DNA from: Limnomonas spitsbergensis | Lineage: Eukaryota > Chlorophyta > Chlorophyceae > Chlamydomonadales | Assembly (NCBI GenBank): GCA_037349105.1 | Contig: JAYJMM010000119.1 | Coordinates: 755,001-819,000, forward strand | Reading direction: 5' to 3' | Length of the DNA: 64,000 nt | In this document: positions 1 through 11,752 of the stretch, one piece after another | How the letters are laid out: each line of letters opens with the position of its first letter | How positions within the stretch are numbered: the stretch's first letter is position 1 | Notes under the pieces: model-generated | Database searches by the model: none | Told to the model about the DNA's origin: nothing | Seen by the model: the letters and a program-made list of their open reading frames with translations, nothing else | Position numbers and translations under genes: made by a program

Positions 1-818
1 CCTAACTTCACACTGCCAATCATCTGGCAGGACGGGCTTCTCACCCAACTTCACACTGCCAATCATCTGGCAGGACGGGCTTCTCACCTAACTTCACACT
101 GCCAATCATCTGGCAGGACGGGCTTCTCACCCAACTTCACACTGCCAATCATCTGGCAGGACGGGCTTCTCACCTAACTTCACACTGCCAATCATCTGGC
201 AGGACGGGCTTCTCACCCAACTTCACACTGCCAATCATCTGGCAGGACAGGCTTCTCACCCAACTTCACACTGCCAATCATCTGGCAGGACGGGCTTCTC
301 ACCCAACTTCACACTGCCAATCATCTGGCAGGACAGGCTTCTCACCCAACTTCACACTGCCAATCATCTGGCAGGACGGGCTTCTCACTTAACTTCACAC
401 TGCCAATCATCTGGCAGGACGGGCTTCTCACCCAACTTCACACTACCAATCATCTGGCAGGACAGGCTTCTCACCCAACTCCACACTGCCAATCATCTGG
501 CAGGACGGGCTTCTCACCCAACTTCACACTGCCAATCATCTGGCAGGACGGGCTTCTCACTTAACTTCACACTGCCAATCATCTGGCAGGACGGGCTTCT
601 CACCCAACTCCACACTGCCAATCATCTGGCAGGACAGGCTTCTCACCCAACTTCACACTGCCAATCATCTGGCAGGACGGGCTTCTCACTTAACTTCACA
701 CTGCCAATCATCTGGCAGGACGGGCTTCTCACCCAACTTCACACTGCCAATCATCTGGCAGGACAGGCTTCTCACCCAACTCCACACTGCCAATCATCTG
801 GCAGGACGGGCTTCTCAC
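1..818. repeat. 43-bp tandem repeat (about 19 copies), donor-derived
   Basis: A 43-bp unit is repeated head to tail about 19 times with few substitutions, running from the window edge to the last base of a coding exon at 819. On the minus strand every unit begins with a GGTGAGAAG-type 5' splice-site sequence, identical to the real donor of exon 8 of the DUF547 gene, which lies immediately upstream. Each unit also holds a short inverted repeat (TGCCA...TGGCA). The array therefore forms the start of that intron and continues out of the window. There are no unique spacers, so it is not a CRISPR array. Confidence 0.95.
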
Positions 819-3800
819 CCGAATACACGCTGCCGCCAATGCAGTACTTGCAGCCTGCAAAAAAGGCGACCCGCTGGAGCGTGCCCATCTCTGTGCCCAG
901 GACCACCAGGCCATGCACAATCAGCGCGTTGTAGGTGTTGATGAAAAGAGCCGTCAGCTCAGGCTGAGTCAGGGGGGAGATGTCCACCTGTGTCAGTCGT
1001 CGAGAGGGGAAGCGAGTCAGCGTGATGCTCAGGAGGGAAGTGTGTGTGGGGGGGGAGGTGTCCATTTACCTAGTTGTTGAGTGGGGAAGAGAGTCAGCTT
1101 GATGCAGGTGTTCATCAATAGGGCGGTCAGCCCGGGAGGCCTGGAGGAGATTGTACATGTGGTTGAGATGTCCACTTATCTAGTATTTTAGAGGGGAAGA
1201 GAGTCAGCTTGATGCAGGTGTTCATCAATAGGGCGGTCAGCCCAGGAGGCCTGGAGGAGATTGTACATGTGGTTGAGATGTCCACTTATCTAGTATTTTA
1301 GAGGGGAAGAGAGTCAGCTTGATGCAGGTGTTCATCAATAGGGCGGTCAGCCCAGGAGGCCTGGAGGAGATTGTACATGTGGTTGAGATGTCCACTTATC
1401 TAGTATTTTAGAGGGGAAGAGAGTCAGCTTGATGCAGGTGTTCATCAATAGGGCGGTCAGCCCAGGAGGCCTGGAGGAGATTGTACATGTGGTTGAGATG
1501 TCCACTTATCTAGTATTTTAGAGGGGAAGAGAGTCAGCTTGATGCAGGTGTTCATCAATAGGGCGGTCAGCCCAGGAGGCCTGGAGGAGATTGTACATGT
1601 GGTTGAGATGTCCACTTATCTAGTATTTTAGAGGGGAAGAGAGTCAGCTTGATGCAGGTGTTCATCAATAGGGCGGTCAGCCCAGGAGGCCTGGAGGAGA
1701 TTGTACATGTGGTTGAGATGTCCACTTATCTAGTATTTTAGAGGGGAAGAGATTCAGCTTGATGCAGGTGTTCATCAATAGGGCGGTCAGCCCAGGAGGC
1801 CTGGAGGAGATTGTACATGTGGTTGAGATGTCCACTTATCTAGTATTTTAGAGGGGAAGAGAGTCAGCTTGATGCAGGTGTTCATCAATAGGGCGGTCAG
1901 CCCAGGAGGATATCATGTGTGCGTGTGTGGGGGGGGGTCCATCTGCTACAATTCAAAAGGGGGGAAATGAAGGGGGAGGGGGGGGAGAGAGTTCTGCATT
2001 TGTTACAAAACACCTGATCACCCACAGAGGTAAATGATTTAACTGATTCACAACCGAAGCACCTGCTCTCCACCCCCTCCCACCCAACCCCATACCTGCC
2101 ACACCACAATCACACCTCCCTCACACACATGACTATCTGCTGCATCTCTGTTGATGCATCACCACAGCACAGGAACATGAACTTCTGCCCCACCCACATC
2201 CCCCCCAACATGTACATCTCCCACACACACGCAGGTCCCTCCTGCACCTCTGCTGTTGCGTCGACATAACGCTTAACGAACAGCTTCAAAGCTTCTCATC
2301 CCACTTAACCCACACACATGCACATCCTCACCTGTTGCAGCTCGGCTGTTTGATTCAAATGGCATTTGGAAAACAGCTCCTTAATGTTCTTAACCCCCAT
2401 CCACCCACCCACCCTATCCATCCCCTGCCTTCCCAGCCAACGAAGTACACCAGCTCATCTGCTACAGCCCATCCGCTACAGCTCACCCGCTACAGCCCAC
2501 CCGCTACAGCCCATCTGCCACAGCCAATCTGCTACAGCCCATCCGCTACAGCCCATCTGCTACAGCCCATCCGCTACAGCACTTCTGCTGCGTCCACATG
2601 GCGTTTGCAATTTTTGATCAGCAAGTGATCTCCACCCACCCACACACATTTACATGCTCACCTGTTGCAGCTCTGACATTGCATCCATACAGTATTTGAA
2701 GCTTGGAACATAAACTGCTACACCCACCCACCCCACCACACATGCAGGCACCCACCCACCCTACCTGTTGCAGCTCTGCCGTTACGTCCACATCACCCCT
2801 GTTACCCACTTAGGTAACCCAAGCATCCCCCACCCACACAACATCCCCCACCTACCCAACGTGCTGCAGCTACACACCCATCCATCCAACCTGCTGCAGC
2901 TCTGCCGTTGCGTCCACGTAGCGCTTGAACAGCGGATCCCTCCCCAGCTGCTTGTAGTCCACCGCTCGGCCGTCGGAGCTGAGGTGGCGCTCGTAGAGAT
3001 CTAGGATCAGCTGCCTCAGATCTAGCGATACCTGCGCGATTGTAAGCAGAATAAGACTTCTTTAAGATGTAGGATCAAGACCCAGGATCCCATCGTAAAC
3101 CAATACAGCATCTTTTTTAGTATACCGCACTACCGCAGTCGTTGTTACGGTCTGCGCGAGACATTGTGGGGTTCAGGGTTCGGAGTGGCACCAGCCAAGG
3201 AAGCGTGGTGGACATGAAGGAATACCGCAGGTCGCCCATCAGAATGACATGTCATACTCACTGGGCAGTGACACAGAGCACCTGGATAGCCCCGTAGGGT
3301 GACGCCATTTGAATATAATGATACAAAGTTTTTCTGTAATTGAGGGTTTTGTGTTACGCGCATGTAGTCATGCTGGGCAGTGTTGCGACACTCTACAGGA
3401 TCTGAGCCTGGCGCACTTTGAGGCTCTCGATAGCCAGGGGCAATCAATACCTTTGATCATTACAGTATATTGAAATTGCCTTGCCCCTCCGAAGTAACGT
3501 TGTCAAGGGGTGAGGTCCTTATTAAACACTGCTTCATGATTGTCAACGCCAGTTTCAGCCAGGAATTAAGAGTTTCTGACAATTTTCAGCCCGAGGGAAG
3601 CATTAAATAATTAATTAATTCATACCAAAGGGAAGGCAATACAAATTAACGGCACTGTACTTTTCCTGTTTTCGCTGCCTGGAGGCCCAACAGACCGTCA
3701 GTTGGCCATTACGAAAAAGGCAATGGACGTGAATGCACTGGAGCTTTATACTGTCTTGTGTGCATGGCTTTCGTTGGACTCCGATACTTAATAGCTGAAG

Positions 3801-6800
3801 CTGCGTTGCTTGCACCTCTCCCCGCTTTCTTCTTCTCAGTTTTGTGTGATGGATTTCCATCTGGTTCGCTCTGCCTGGCCCCTCCTATAATGGCCTGACG
3901 CTGAAAACAGTAACTCTGTGCCATCTGGGCCATCTCACCTGGGTGGCATGCCTGGCAGGCCCATACCACGTGTAATGTGAATTGAGGGCCTGCCCCTTGG
4001 CCGGCAAAGGAGCCTCCGAAACCAGGAAGTACCTGCACTCAGCAGCATTCAGATGTCTGAGGGTCAGGATCAGCAGGCAGGCCAGCGGTGAATGCAGCAC
4101 CATTGCTCAACTGACCTTCCGTTATTGCTGCCCACGGTTATCCGGTGTTTGCCCCCCTCAGATTTAGGCAAGGCAAGGCAAGGCAAGGCAAGGCTACCCC
4201 CTTCAGATCAAGAAATGCATTGCTTTACCCTATACCGGTACTGCCCCACCCTGTACTGCTCAATACTATACTGATCTACCTTGTACTGCCCCACCCTAGA
4301 CTGCTCTGCCCTTCACTGCTCCATCCTGTACTGCTCCACCCTGTACCACTCCACCCTTCACTGATTAGCGCCCACCGTGAGGCCTCGTTGTCGGTAAAAG
4401 GCACTTTGAGCGGCTGGCTGCGTGGCGCACCAGCGGCAGCAGCCGGCTGGCCAGGTTGCTCCATCAGGAAGAGTGACAGTAGGTTGGCCTCCAGCAGCTG
4501 CTGGGCACTGCGCAAGGCGTCTGCCCTGGGTGTGCGGGTGGGTGGATAAATGGGGTGAGTGGGTGGATGAATTGGAGGGTGGGTGAGTAGATCAAAGGGT
4601 GGATGAGTGTTTGAATGGGAGGGTGGATGGGTAGGTAGGTAGGTGAGTAGATCAAAGGGTGGATGAGTGTTTGAAAGGGAGGGTGGATGGGTAGGTAGGT
4701 AGGTGAGTAGATCAAAGGGTGGATGAGTGTTTGAAAGGGAGGGTGGATGGGTAGGTAGGTAGGTGAGTAGATCAAAGGGTGGATGAGTGTTTGAAAGGGA
4801 GGGTGGATGGGTAGGTAGGTAGGTGAGTAGATCAAAGGGTGGATGAGTGTTTGAAAGGGAGGGTGGATGGGTAGGTAGGTGGGTGAGTAGATCAAAGGGT
4901 GGATGAATGGTTGAATGGTTGTACATGGCTTTGGGTAGTAAGGTGCATGTATTTCATGCAGTTTGTCTCCTGAATGTCTCTTGAATCCTTAAGCCCCTGC
5001 GAAAAAACTCAACTTGTTCAAGCTTCCGAGGGAGGTGCATGCCTTGCATGCCGACTGTTTGCGAAACCCGCACGCCCCTGTATGGTTTAGTTTTATTTGA
5101 TTTCTTTTCAGGGAGGAGCCTGCATTTCATGGTTTGGCTACAGGAGCAAGCTGGCATCAGCAGAGGCTCGTGCAGAGGTCCCCAGTGGATAGAATTGAGT
5201 GGATAGAATTGAGTGGATAGAATTGAGTGGATAGAATTGAGTGGATAGAATAGAGCGGATAGAATTAAGTGGATAGAATTGAGTGGATAGAATTAAGTGG
5301 ATAGAATTGAGTGGATAGAATTAAGTGGATAGAATTGAGTGGATAGAATTGAGTGGATAGAATAGAGCGGATAGAATTAAGTGGATAGAATTGAGCGGAT
5401 AGAATGAGTGGATATAATTAAGTGGATAGAATTGAGTGGATAGAATTAAGTGGATAGAATTGAGTGGATAGAATTGAGTGGATAGAATTAAGTGGATGTA
5501 ATTGAGTGGATAGAATTGAGTGGATAGAATTGAGTAGATAGAATTGAGCGGATAGAATTGAGTGGATAGAATTGAGTGGATAGAATTGAGTGGATAGAAT
5601 TGAGTGGATAGAATTGAGTGGATAGAATTGAGTGGATAGAATTGAGTGGATAGAATTGAGTGGATAGAATTAAGTGGATAGAATGGAGTGGATAGAATTG
5701 AGTGGATAGAATTGAGTGGATGGAATTGAGTGGATAGGATTGAGTGGATAGAATTGAGTGGATAGAATTGAGTGGATAGAATTAAGTGGATAGAATTGAG
5801 TGGATAGAATTGAGCGGATAGAATTGAGCGGATAGAATTTAGTGGATAGAATTGAGTGGGGCTGCATCACATAGGATTCGTAGGTGAAGGAAAGCTGGTG
5901 TAATGACTGCTGGCGAGAAGCTGCCTACAAGCAGCATACGCTGCTACCAAGCTACCAATAGCAGCCAGAGCCTGGGACCCTAGGCAAGGCATGTGAAGTG
6001 TAACCAGTGTCGCGCAAGTATGCCACGTATCAGAATCATGCGAGTAATACAGGGGACCTTCACTAGTGAACAGTAGCTGACTTCGCCTTCAAAGTATGCT
6101 GAAACTCAGCTACAAAACTCAGTTACAAAACTCAGTTACAAACTCAGCCACCACAAGGGCCGACATCAGCACAACACAGCATCTCCCCCCCGCCCTGCAC
6201 CTGGGCTTAAGCCAGGCTACCTCATCATGATCCAGCTCTATTGCTAGCTAAGTAACCGAGCCACGGTAAGGACAACACGGCATCTAACCCATGTCACCCA
6301 TGCCATGCTCCTATCCTCATGCCAGGCTACATCAGCATCCAGCTTGAGTGCCAGTACTGCATTCAGTACACCAAGCCAAGATAGCCAGCGAGGGGCTCCA
6401 CTGCGTTCAGTGCACCAAGTCAAGACAGGCTGATCCTGGACTCCCCTCATGCAATTCCAGAATTACACTCCTCATGCATATATCTCTTTACCTCCCCCTC
6501 CCCCCGTGCCATTCCGTCCTCATGCCAGGTTAGCTCAGCATCCAGCTCGTGTGCCTGGCCCACCTGCTGTTATGACCTTCGCTCTTCATCAGCCAGTCCG
6601 CAGCCGCCCGCCCCGAGAACACCTTGAACGACCTCCCTCTGACAGAGACAACAAGGGGACATGGAGGGTGATGGTGAGGGCAACAAGGAGACATGGAGAG
6701 GATGAGGTGGTAGCTGCAGTGTAGGACTACGGCCCTCACCCTCATAGGAGCAACAAGGCCTAGCACTGACGGGCAGCAGGAACGGCAGCCAAGAGCCATT

Positions 6801-9757
6801 AAAAAGACGATTGAAATTACAGCAAGCCAGCAAGGTCGCAAGGATGCAGCACCGAGGGCCAACAGGAACAGTAGCAAAGAGCCGTGGAGGGAACCATCCA
6901 GTGTTTCTTTTTCCCTGACTCAGCTACATGTCAGCTACGTTCTGGCCTCAGGTCAGAGGCCCCAGTTGTGGCCAGCCAAACTGCCTTGGGCACGAGTGGT
7001 AGGCCGCTCCAGGTTGGGTCTCAATCGAGCCTTTGGCGGCCGCAGCGCGGCCTGCTGAAGGTGGACTTGTAGCCAAAAAAAGAAACACAGGGACCGTCGC
7101 AATAGCAACAAGGATGAATGGTGGGCCGATGGTGGGGGCTAAGAGGAACATAGGAGAAGTGAAGGACAAGGGACGAGGGACAAAGTGGCTTCTGTCTTAG
7201 ACAGCTGCCCAAACATGACCACACCAGCGAGAAAGCTGAGTCCCGTAACTAATTTACGTCCTTGCATAAATAAATGAGACAGATGCCCCCCACCCCCCTT
7301 GCTAGGGCTGACTGAGCTCCAGGGCAACGATGCAGTTTATGGTTGGCAGCACTTGCGCCTGCGACAACGTGAGCTTTTATATGCTTCAAGCAGTGGCAGA
7401 AGCAGCAGCCAGACACACTCAACCACCCCCTCATGCATCAGGATCCAGGGTTTAGAGTTGTAGGATTAAGTGTCAGGGATTTAAGGCTCAGGGTTTGAAC
7501 GAATCGGGTTGCCTCACCCGACGACCACTTCAGTCCTGGCCACACCCCCGGGCCCTGCGCCCATGGCCTGTGATACACGCTCCATCTCCTGCCTCTGTGG
7601 GCTCCCAGAGGGCCCTGCTGCCTGATCTATCCTGGTCTCAGCATCAGCCTGCGTTGAAAAGCAAGGTAGCTCGATATGGGACAAGTTAAGCCGGATTATA
7701 CTACCAAGGTGGCAGGATGCGGCGCGATACGGCACAGGTTTAGCCAGACTATGCAACCAAGGTAGCACGATGCGGCACAGGTTCAGCCAGACAATGCTAC
7801 CAATGTAGCACGATGCGGCTCAGGTTTAGCTGGGCTGTGCAACCAAGATAGCACGATACGTCTCAGGTTTAGTGGGGCTGTGCTACCATGATGAAAATAA
7901 ACAGGTCTCTATCCAACAACAACCAGGGCGATTCATTGCACAGGAACCCTCAGTCCCTCAAACCATGCTTCCACTGCGTAAGATATGACCTATGTAGAGT
8001 GCAAAGATGCCTGCGCTCTTACACCGAAACAATCTATTAGCCTTTAGGCCTCCCATTCTCCACTGATCTACATGTTTTAAGGGGGGCCACTAACAGCACA
8101 TCACCATTTTCTCTCCAAGAGCCATCGCCGGAAATATTCAAACAGCCCAGATGCACATTCCAAGGGTTTGGGGTTTATGATTCAGGTTTCAAGATTGGTT
8201 CCCTCCCCCCAAAACCCTAAAATAAGCATCTTCTTGATTGGTGGGCGTGCTCATCTGGGCTTCACCTGGGCCTGCACCGCCTCGGGCAGCAGCTCGGATG
8301 GGAGCGCCGAGGAGCCTGCCGGCGCTGCGTCAAGCAGGGCTTGAAACTTGCCCTCGGACAGCAGGGTGGACAGGGCATCCGAGCCGCCCAGGCTGCGGCC
8401 ATTGACAAAGATCTGAAAAGTAGGGGGGGGAGGCCATTTGAGGCAGCAGAAAGAGACAGGGTGAGGAGAGAGGCCATGTGTGGGTGCAGCCAGAGGTAGG
8501 GGCAAAGCAAAGGCGACGTATGACAGCAGCCATCGGGATTGAGGAGAGAAAGAGAGAAAGGAAAAGGCAAACTGAGGCAGTAAACAAAGACAAGGGGGGG
8601 GGGGGAAGGAGATGCTAGTCGAGCAGCACCAAGATAGGGGTTGAGGATAAAGATGTTTTGAGCCATCCCTGGTCCTGACCCCCTGACCAAATCCACCTCT
8701 CCAGCACCCTGGTAGTGACCCCAAGGGTGAGACTAGTGTACAATATGCCTGTAGGTGGCAGCTCGAGTGCTAGGAGATGGGAGAGCCGGGTGGTAGGAGC
8801 GGCCAACCGCATCCATCTCAAGCAGGTCTTGATCCCACAAGGGGGGGGGGGAGGTGTCGTCTTCATTTTTGTTAGCAGCCCAAGGGGTTAAGGTGTCATG
8901 TTATCCTAGGCTACAGCAGGTGTGTAACGGCTCATGTCACAAAACGGGTCAAACACACATTCCTATGCTGATCGCTGGGTGGCCTTGCTCAAAAGCACAT
9001 GGACTCCCTTACATGCCCACGCAAATCAACAAATGGTGTCATGGTTAGCTCAAGCCTTTGCCCATGCCTAAGCTCATGCAATCATGCCCTCGCCCTATGT
9101 CCAAGCCCCAGGTACTCGCCCTGTGCCTATGCCCATGTGTGTGCCTATTCCCATTCCCATAAACCATGTCCATACGTCCATACCCGTATTCATGCCCATG
9201 CCCATGCCTATGCTCATGCCCACGCCCGTTCCAATGCACAGGAAGCCAACCCCGTATCAAATCGTATGCCTCTGGCACCCATCTAAGGTCACGAACGTGA
9301 TCTATCTCCTGGGGCACCTAGAGTACGGTCTAGCTTCTGGTCACATCCTACGGTCTAGCTTCATGGGCACCTGCGGTACGGTTTTGCTCCCCGTCAGTTC
9401 CTTGATCTTGGCGCGAAGCAGCGCCTGCTCGCTGTGAGACACGTCGACCTCGGCATAGGGTATGCCGGCCACAGCCAGCGCCTGCTTGGCTGCCTTGCAA
9501 TACGGGCACGCGCCTGTTGACACCACCACCACACGAGCTGTACCGATCGGCTCCTTCGTTGCTGGTGACGGTGCAGGCGAGGCAGCGGCTGCAATCATTC
9601 GAACATCCAGTCGGGTGTGAAGGAGCTGTTGGGGCCGACGCTGGGCCTGGGGAGAAAGGGTGCGTGTAACGCGGGCGGTGTTGGCGTTGCGACAGGTGTT
9701 GCTCATGCGCCGGGCGGTTAAGAATCTGAAGGACTGCGCGTTTAAAGAGGCGATCAT
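819..9757 (-). CDS. Glutaredoxin-DEP-DUF547 fusion protein (3' end outside window)
   Basis: Eight minus-strand exons join in phase: 9757-9371, 8412-8266, 7648-7518, 6638-6564, 4525-4376, 4032-3939, 3031-2891 and 987-819 (431 aa so far; the C-terminus lies beyond base 1). Residues 1-70 resemble an organelle transit peptide. Residues 75-170 are a glutaredoxin, with the CPYC redox site at 84-87, TVPQ at 126-129 and the NGRSLGG glutathione-site loop. An acidic, low-complexity linker follows. A DEP domain covers about 222-310 (FSGRAAADWLM, then PFTDNEAS) and carries an Ala/Pro insertion. DUF547 begins after 375 (FINTYNALIVHGLVVLG, then YCIGG). The same GRX-DEP-DUF547 order is known in plant proteins annotated as putative thiol oxidoreductases; the function of DUF547 is unknown. 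The 75-nt exon 4 is supported by DEP similarity and by phase on both sides. The start is the first Met of the open frame. Confidence 0.85.
1081..1910. repeat. 110-bp tandem repeat (8 copies), acceptor-derived
   Basis: A 110-bp unit (anchor GAGTCAGCTTGATGCAGGTG) recurs at 1091, 1201, 1311, 1421, 1531, 1641, 1751 and 1861. On the minus strand each unit matches the 3' end of intron 7 and the beginning of exon 8 of the DUF547 gene. It shows the same CTGACTC-CTTCCCCTCT tract, then GTGGACATCTC, then a degenerate version of the FINTYNAL codons. In the copies the real acceptor CACAG has become ATAAG. The array lies just upstream of the true acceptor at 988. Confidence 0.9.
2130..2890. repeat. Scattered degenerate copies of the exon 7 donor region
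   Basis: The last 40-50 bases of DUF547-gene exon 7 (2891 upward; plus strand CTGCTGCAGCTCTGCCG followed by TTGCGTCCACG) reappear in degraded form at about 2764, 2661, 2584, 2331, 2241 and 2134. Simple C/A-rich sequence and a TACAGCCCAYCYGC minisatellite (about 2455-2585) separate them. The copies keep the exon-to-intron order but differ at many positions, so this is an old, decayed duplication series. Confidence 0.75.
3461..3660. mobile_element. MITE-like element, copy 1
   Basis: A non-coding element of about 200 bp with imperfect terminal inverted repeats. The left end is TACAGTATATTGAAATTGCC and the right end is the inverted GGAAGGCAATACAAATTAAC type. The interior contains the family core (gccagttt, then a tgacaattttcagcccgaggg segment and a GCATTAAA stretch). 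The same layout occurs at 21.4, 25.1, 36.2 and 36.9 kb. It lies in intron 6 of the DUF547 gene. No ORF is present. Confidence 0.7.
4145..4375. repeat. GGCAA pentamer run and 15-bp TACTGCTCCACCCTG repeats
   Basis: Short simple repeats: about five GGCAA pentamers near 4168-4193, then roughly ten degenerate copies of a TACTGCYCCACCCTG unit. They fill the 5' part of intron 5 of the DUF547 gene, directly adjoining the exon 5 donor. Confidence 0.8.
4551..4905. repeat. 60-bp tandem repeat (about 6 copies)
   Basis: Six near-identical 60-bp units built from GGTAGGTAGGTAGGTGAGTAG and GATCAAAGGGTGGATGAG segments. They lie in intron 4 of the DUF547 gene, about 25 bp upstream (in gene orientation) of the exon 5 acceptor. 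The open frames they produce on both strands are repeat artefacts. Confidence 0.95.
5180..5862. repeat. 14-bp minisatellite (about 49 copies)
   Basis: An almost uninterrupted array of the 14-mer GTGGATAGAATTGA, with GTGGATAGAATTAA and GCGGATAGAATTGA variants. It is AT-rich compared with its surroundings and lies in intron 4 of the DUF547 gene. The variants appear in short runs, as expected from replication slippage and local homogenisation. Confidence 0.97.
9055..9240. repeat. CATGCC-type degenerate simple repeat
   Basis: Degenerate hexamer repeats (CATGCC, CATGCT, CCATAC) within intron 1 of the DUF547 gene. Open frames in all directions are caused by the repeat. Three partial copies of the exon 1 donor region follow between about 9305 and 9385. 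Confidence 0.75.
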
Positions 9758-11225
9758 GATACAATGTAGTCCTCTGGGCTGAGTTCGTGGTGAGTACCAG
9801 TTCTGGACGATGTGTTCTTGGTGTAGGTTTACGTGTTTCTTCTTTTGGGACGACGTGTTTCGGATCTATGATAGATCCGAAACTCTCGGAACATTCATAT
9901 CCATCAAGTCCTCAGCTATTCCCGATTGATGCTCTCTCATACCCCGATTTACCCTCCCCCCCCGATTTGCCCTCCACTTACCTTATCCTTGACTGACTAG
10001 AGTCTAGAGAGCTGTGGAGGCCGGCAGTCCGGACCTAGCAAGCGAAAGTAGGCAAGACAAACAGAGAGGTAGGGATAAACTGGAATAAAACCAGAAGTGC
10101 CCACATGAAAAAGTGCGTAATGACGTATCCCTCTAAGACAGACGACACGTGCGTGGCGCGACGTTTGCTCCAACACCACGCCTCGATGTGTGTCGAGGCC
10201 CCTGATCGAGGTGTTACTAGCACCTTAAAAGCGCTTAAGCATCGCCAATTTGCCTTCGTAAGTCCGAAGTCCGAACCCTAAGTCCAAAGTCCAAGCGCTC
10301 TTCGTACGGCAGAGCAAAAGCTCAACTGACGACGTTCGCAACATCTAAAACGTGTGCTTACCGACCGCACAGGTGGATGCATCCAGTAAAAACAGCTTAC
10401 CACAAAAGATACTAAAAGAAATACATTTGTGTCCTCGTTGGCATCCCCAAGTGGCAACTCCCTCTCTCTCCACAACCACCGAACCACGCCCACCTCAAGA
10501 TTCATGCCGCCATTGCTAATGGATCCCTCGATACTTGGGCAATGTGCAATGATGGTTGCCTGCAGCATGAGCAGCTTACTTCTTGGTGTTTTTGACACCT
10601 TTCACCATGTTTGGATGCAAGTGGGCGGGCAAAAAAAGCTTTAACCCCCATGCATCGAGGACCCCCATCATCAAATGACCCCTGGCTGACCCCCCCGCCC
10701 CCCGCCTCCGGAACCTAGTCAAATATTAATTTCTCAGTTACGGTAAAATACTAATTTTTGAGGGGGAGAGCAGGGAGCCAGGGACACAGGACACGGAATA
10801 TGGTAATAAGGTACGACACGGAATTGTTTGCCAATGCGGGACAAAAGTTTCAAGTAGATTTCCAGTCGGGGTACGGTAGTGGAGTGGATACAATACAACA
10901 CAATACGGGATTTTCGGCCAAAACGGCCCGTATCCTGTGTTACTGGGGGAGAGGTGTCAATTTCAATCAGCGCAGCCGTGCGCTTCTAATGCTGTCCCTC
11001 AATGCAGCTGGTTCACCAATGTCAAATGGCATATCTCGTCACATCTGCCCTCGTAAGCTCCTGGCCAGGGTAGGCAGGACAACGTCAAGGGGCACGTCCT
11101 CGCACGTCGCAATGATACCCGGAGAATGGGAGGCTGACATTGCAAATGAGATGCCCTTACTTGTGGGCACCTTGAGCATGACACCTACTTCCCTACCCTA
11201 CGCAAAGGACGCTACTGATACATCT
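9758..11225. other. Gene-poor stretch upstream of the DUF547 gene
   Basis: This presumably contains the promoter of the minus-strand DUF547 gene next to 9757. No domain was recognised. A minus-strand open frame at 10598-10278 with a non-repetitive composition (segments such as GCMNLEVGVVRW-like sequence) could be a transposase remnant, but there is no recognisable catalytic motif. A plus-strand frame at 10758-11387 runs through unrelated sequence into a 48-bp repeat and is not supported as a gene. Confidence 0.4.
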
Positions 11226-11385
11226 GCCGCCTCAGGAGCAGCTAGAAGATGGAGTTTGAGGCGACCCATGACGGCCGCCTCAGGAGCAGCTACAAGATGG
11301 AGTTTGAGGCGACCCATGAAGGCCGCCTCAGGAGCAGCTAGCAGATGGGAGTTGGAGGCGACCCTTGACGGCCGCCTCATTTTGT
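11226..11385. repeat. 48-bp tandem repeat (3.3 copies)
   Basis: Units start with GCCGCCTCAGGAGCAGCTA at 11226, 11274 and 11322, with a partial unit at 11370. The period is a multiple of three, so the frame stays open (Ala-Ala-Ser-Gly-Ala). No other coding signal supports a gene here. Confidence 0.9.
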
Positions 11386-11499
11386 AGCAAGAATGGTTTC
11401 CGGGAGAGACTTGCATGGGGATTCTAGCTCTCCAACTTGTCTTGGCCTTTACCGACGGTATCGCTTGGGACAGGTGCCTGCTTTTTGGTTGAGCAATAA

Positions 11500-11585
11500 T
11501 TTCCTGTTTTTCTTTTCTCCTTTTCCCCCCTTTCTGACAGTGGGACGCCCACGCGGCCGAGTCTTTTGAGCATGGCCCAGACGTC
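11500..11585 (+). repeat. Dispersed GCCCACGCGGCCGAG module, copy A
   Basis: A pyrimidine-rich lead (TTTTCTCCTTTTCCCCCC) is followed by a CCCACGCGGCCGAG core and a GCATGGCCCAG stretch. The same arrangement occurs at 11.7, 12.4 and 41.2 kb and, inverted, at 50.0 kb. It is probably the conserved end of a transposable element family. Confidence 0.6.
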
Positions 11586-11634
11586 TTTAGCTTCCGGTAG
11601 TTGGATTGGGGATTAGGACTTTTTGTTTTGTTTT

Positions 11635-11752
11635 TTGAGGGGGTCTCTTTCCTCTCTCTCTTTAGTTTCCAACCTTGCTGTTGGACGCCGACGCGGCCAA
11701 GCTTTGCAGCATGGCCCAGTGGTGTAACGTCATTGACTGATACATCTGCCCC
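11635..11752 (+). repeat. Dispersed GCCCACGCGGCCGAG module, copy B
   Basis: A T/C-rich lead is followed by GTTGGACGCCGACGCGGCC, GCATGGCCCAG and GTGTAACGTCATTGAC. It is only about 140 bp from copy A, so this locus may hold nested or tandem element ends. Confidence 0.6.

Noticed and set aside
1..818. CRISPR-like array of 43-bp repeats
   Set aside because: Units are contiguous with no unique spacers, and the context is a eukaryotic intron.
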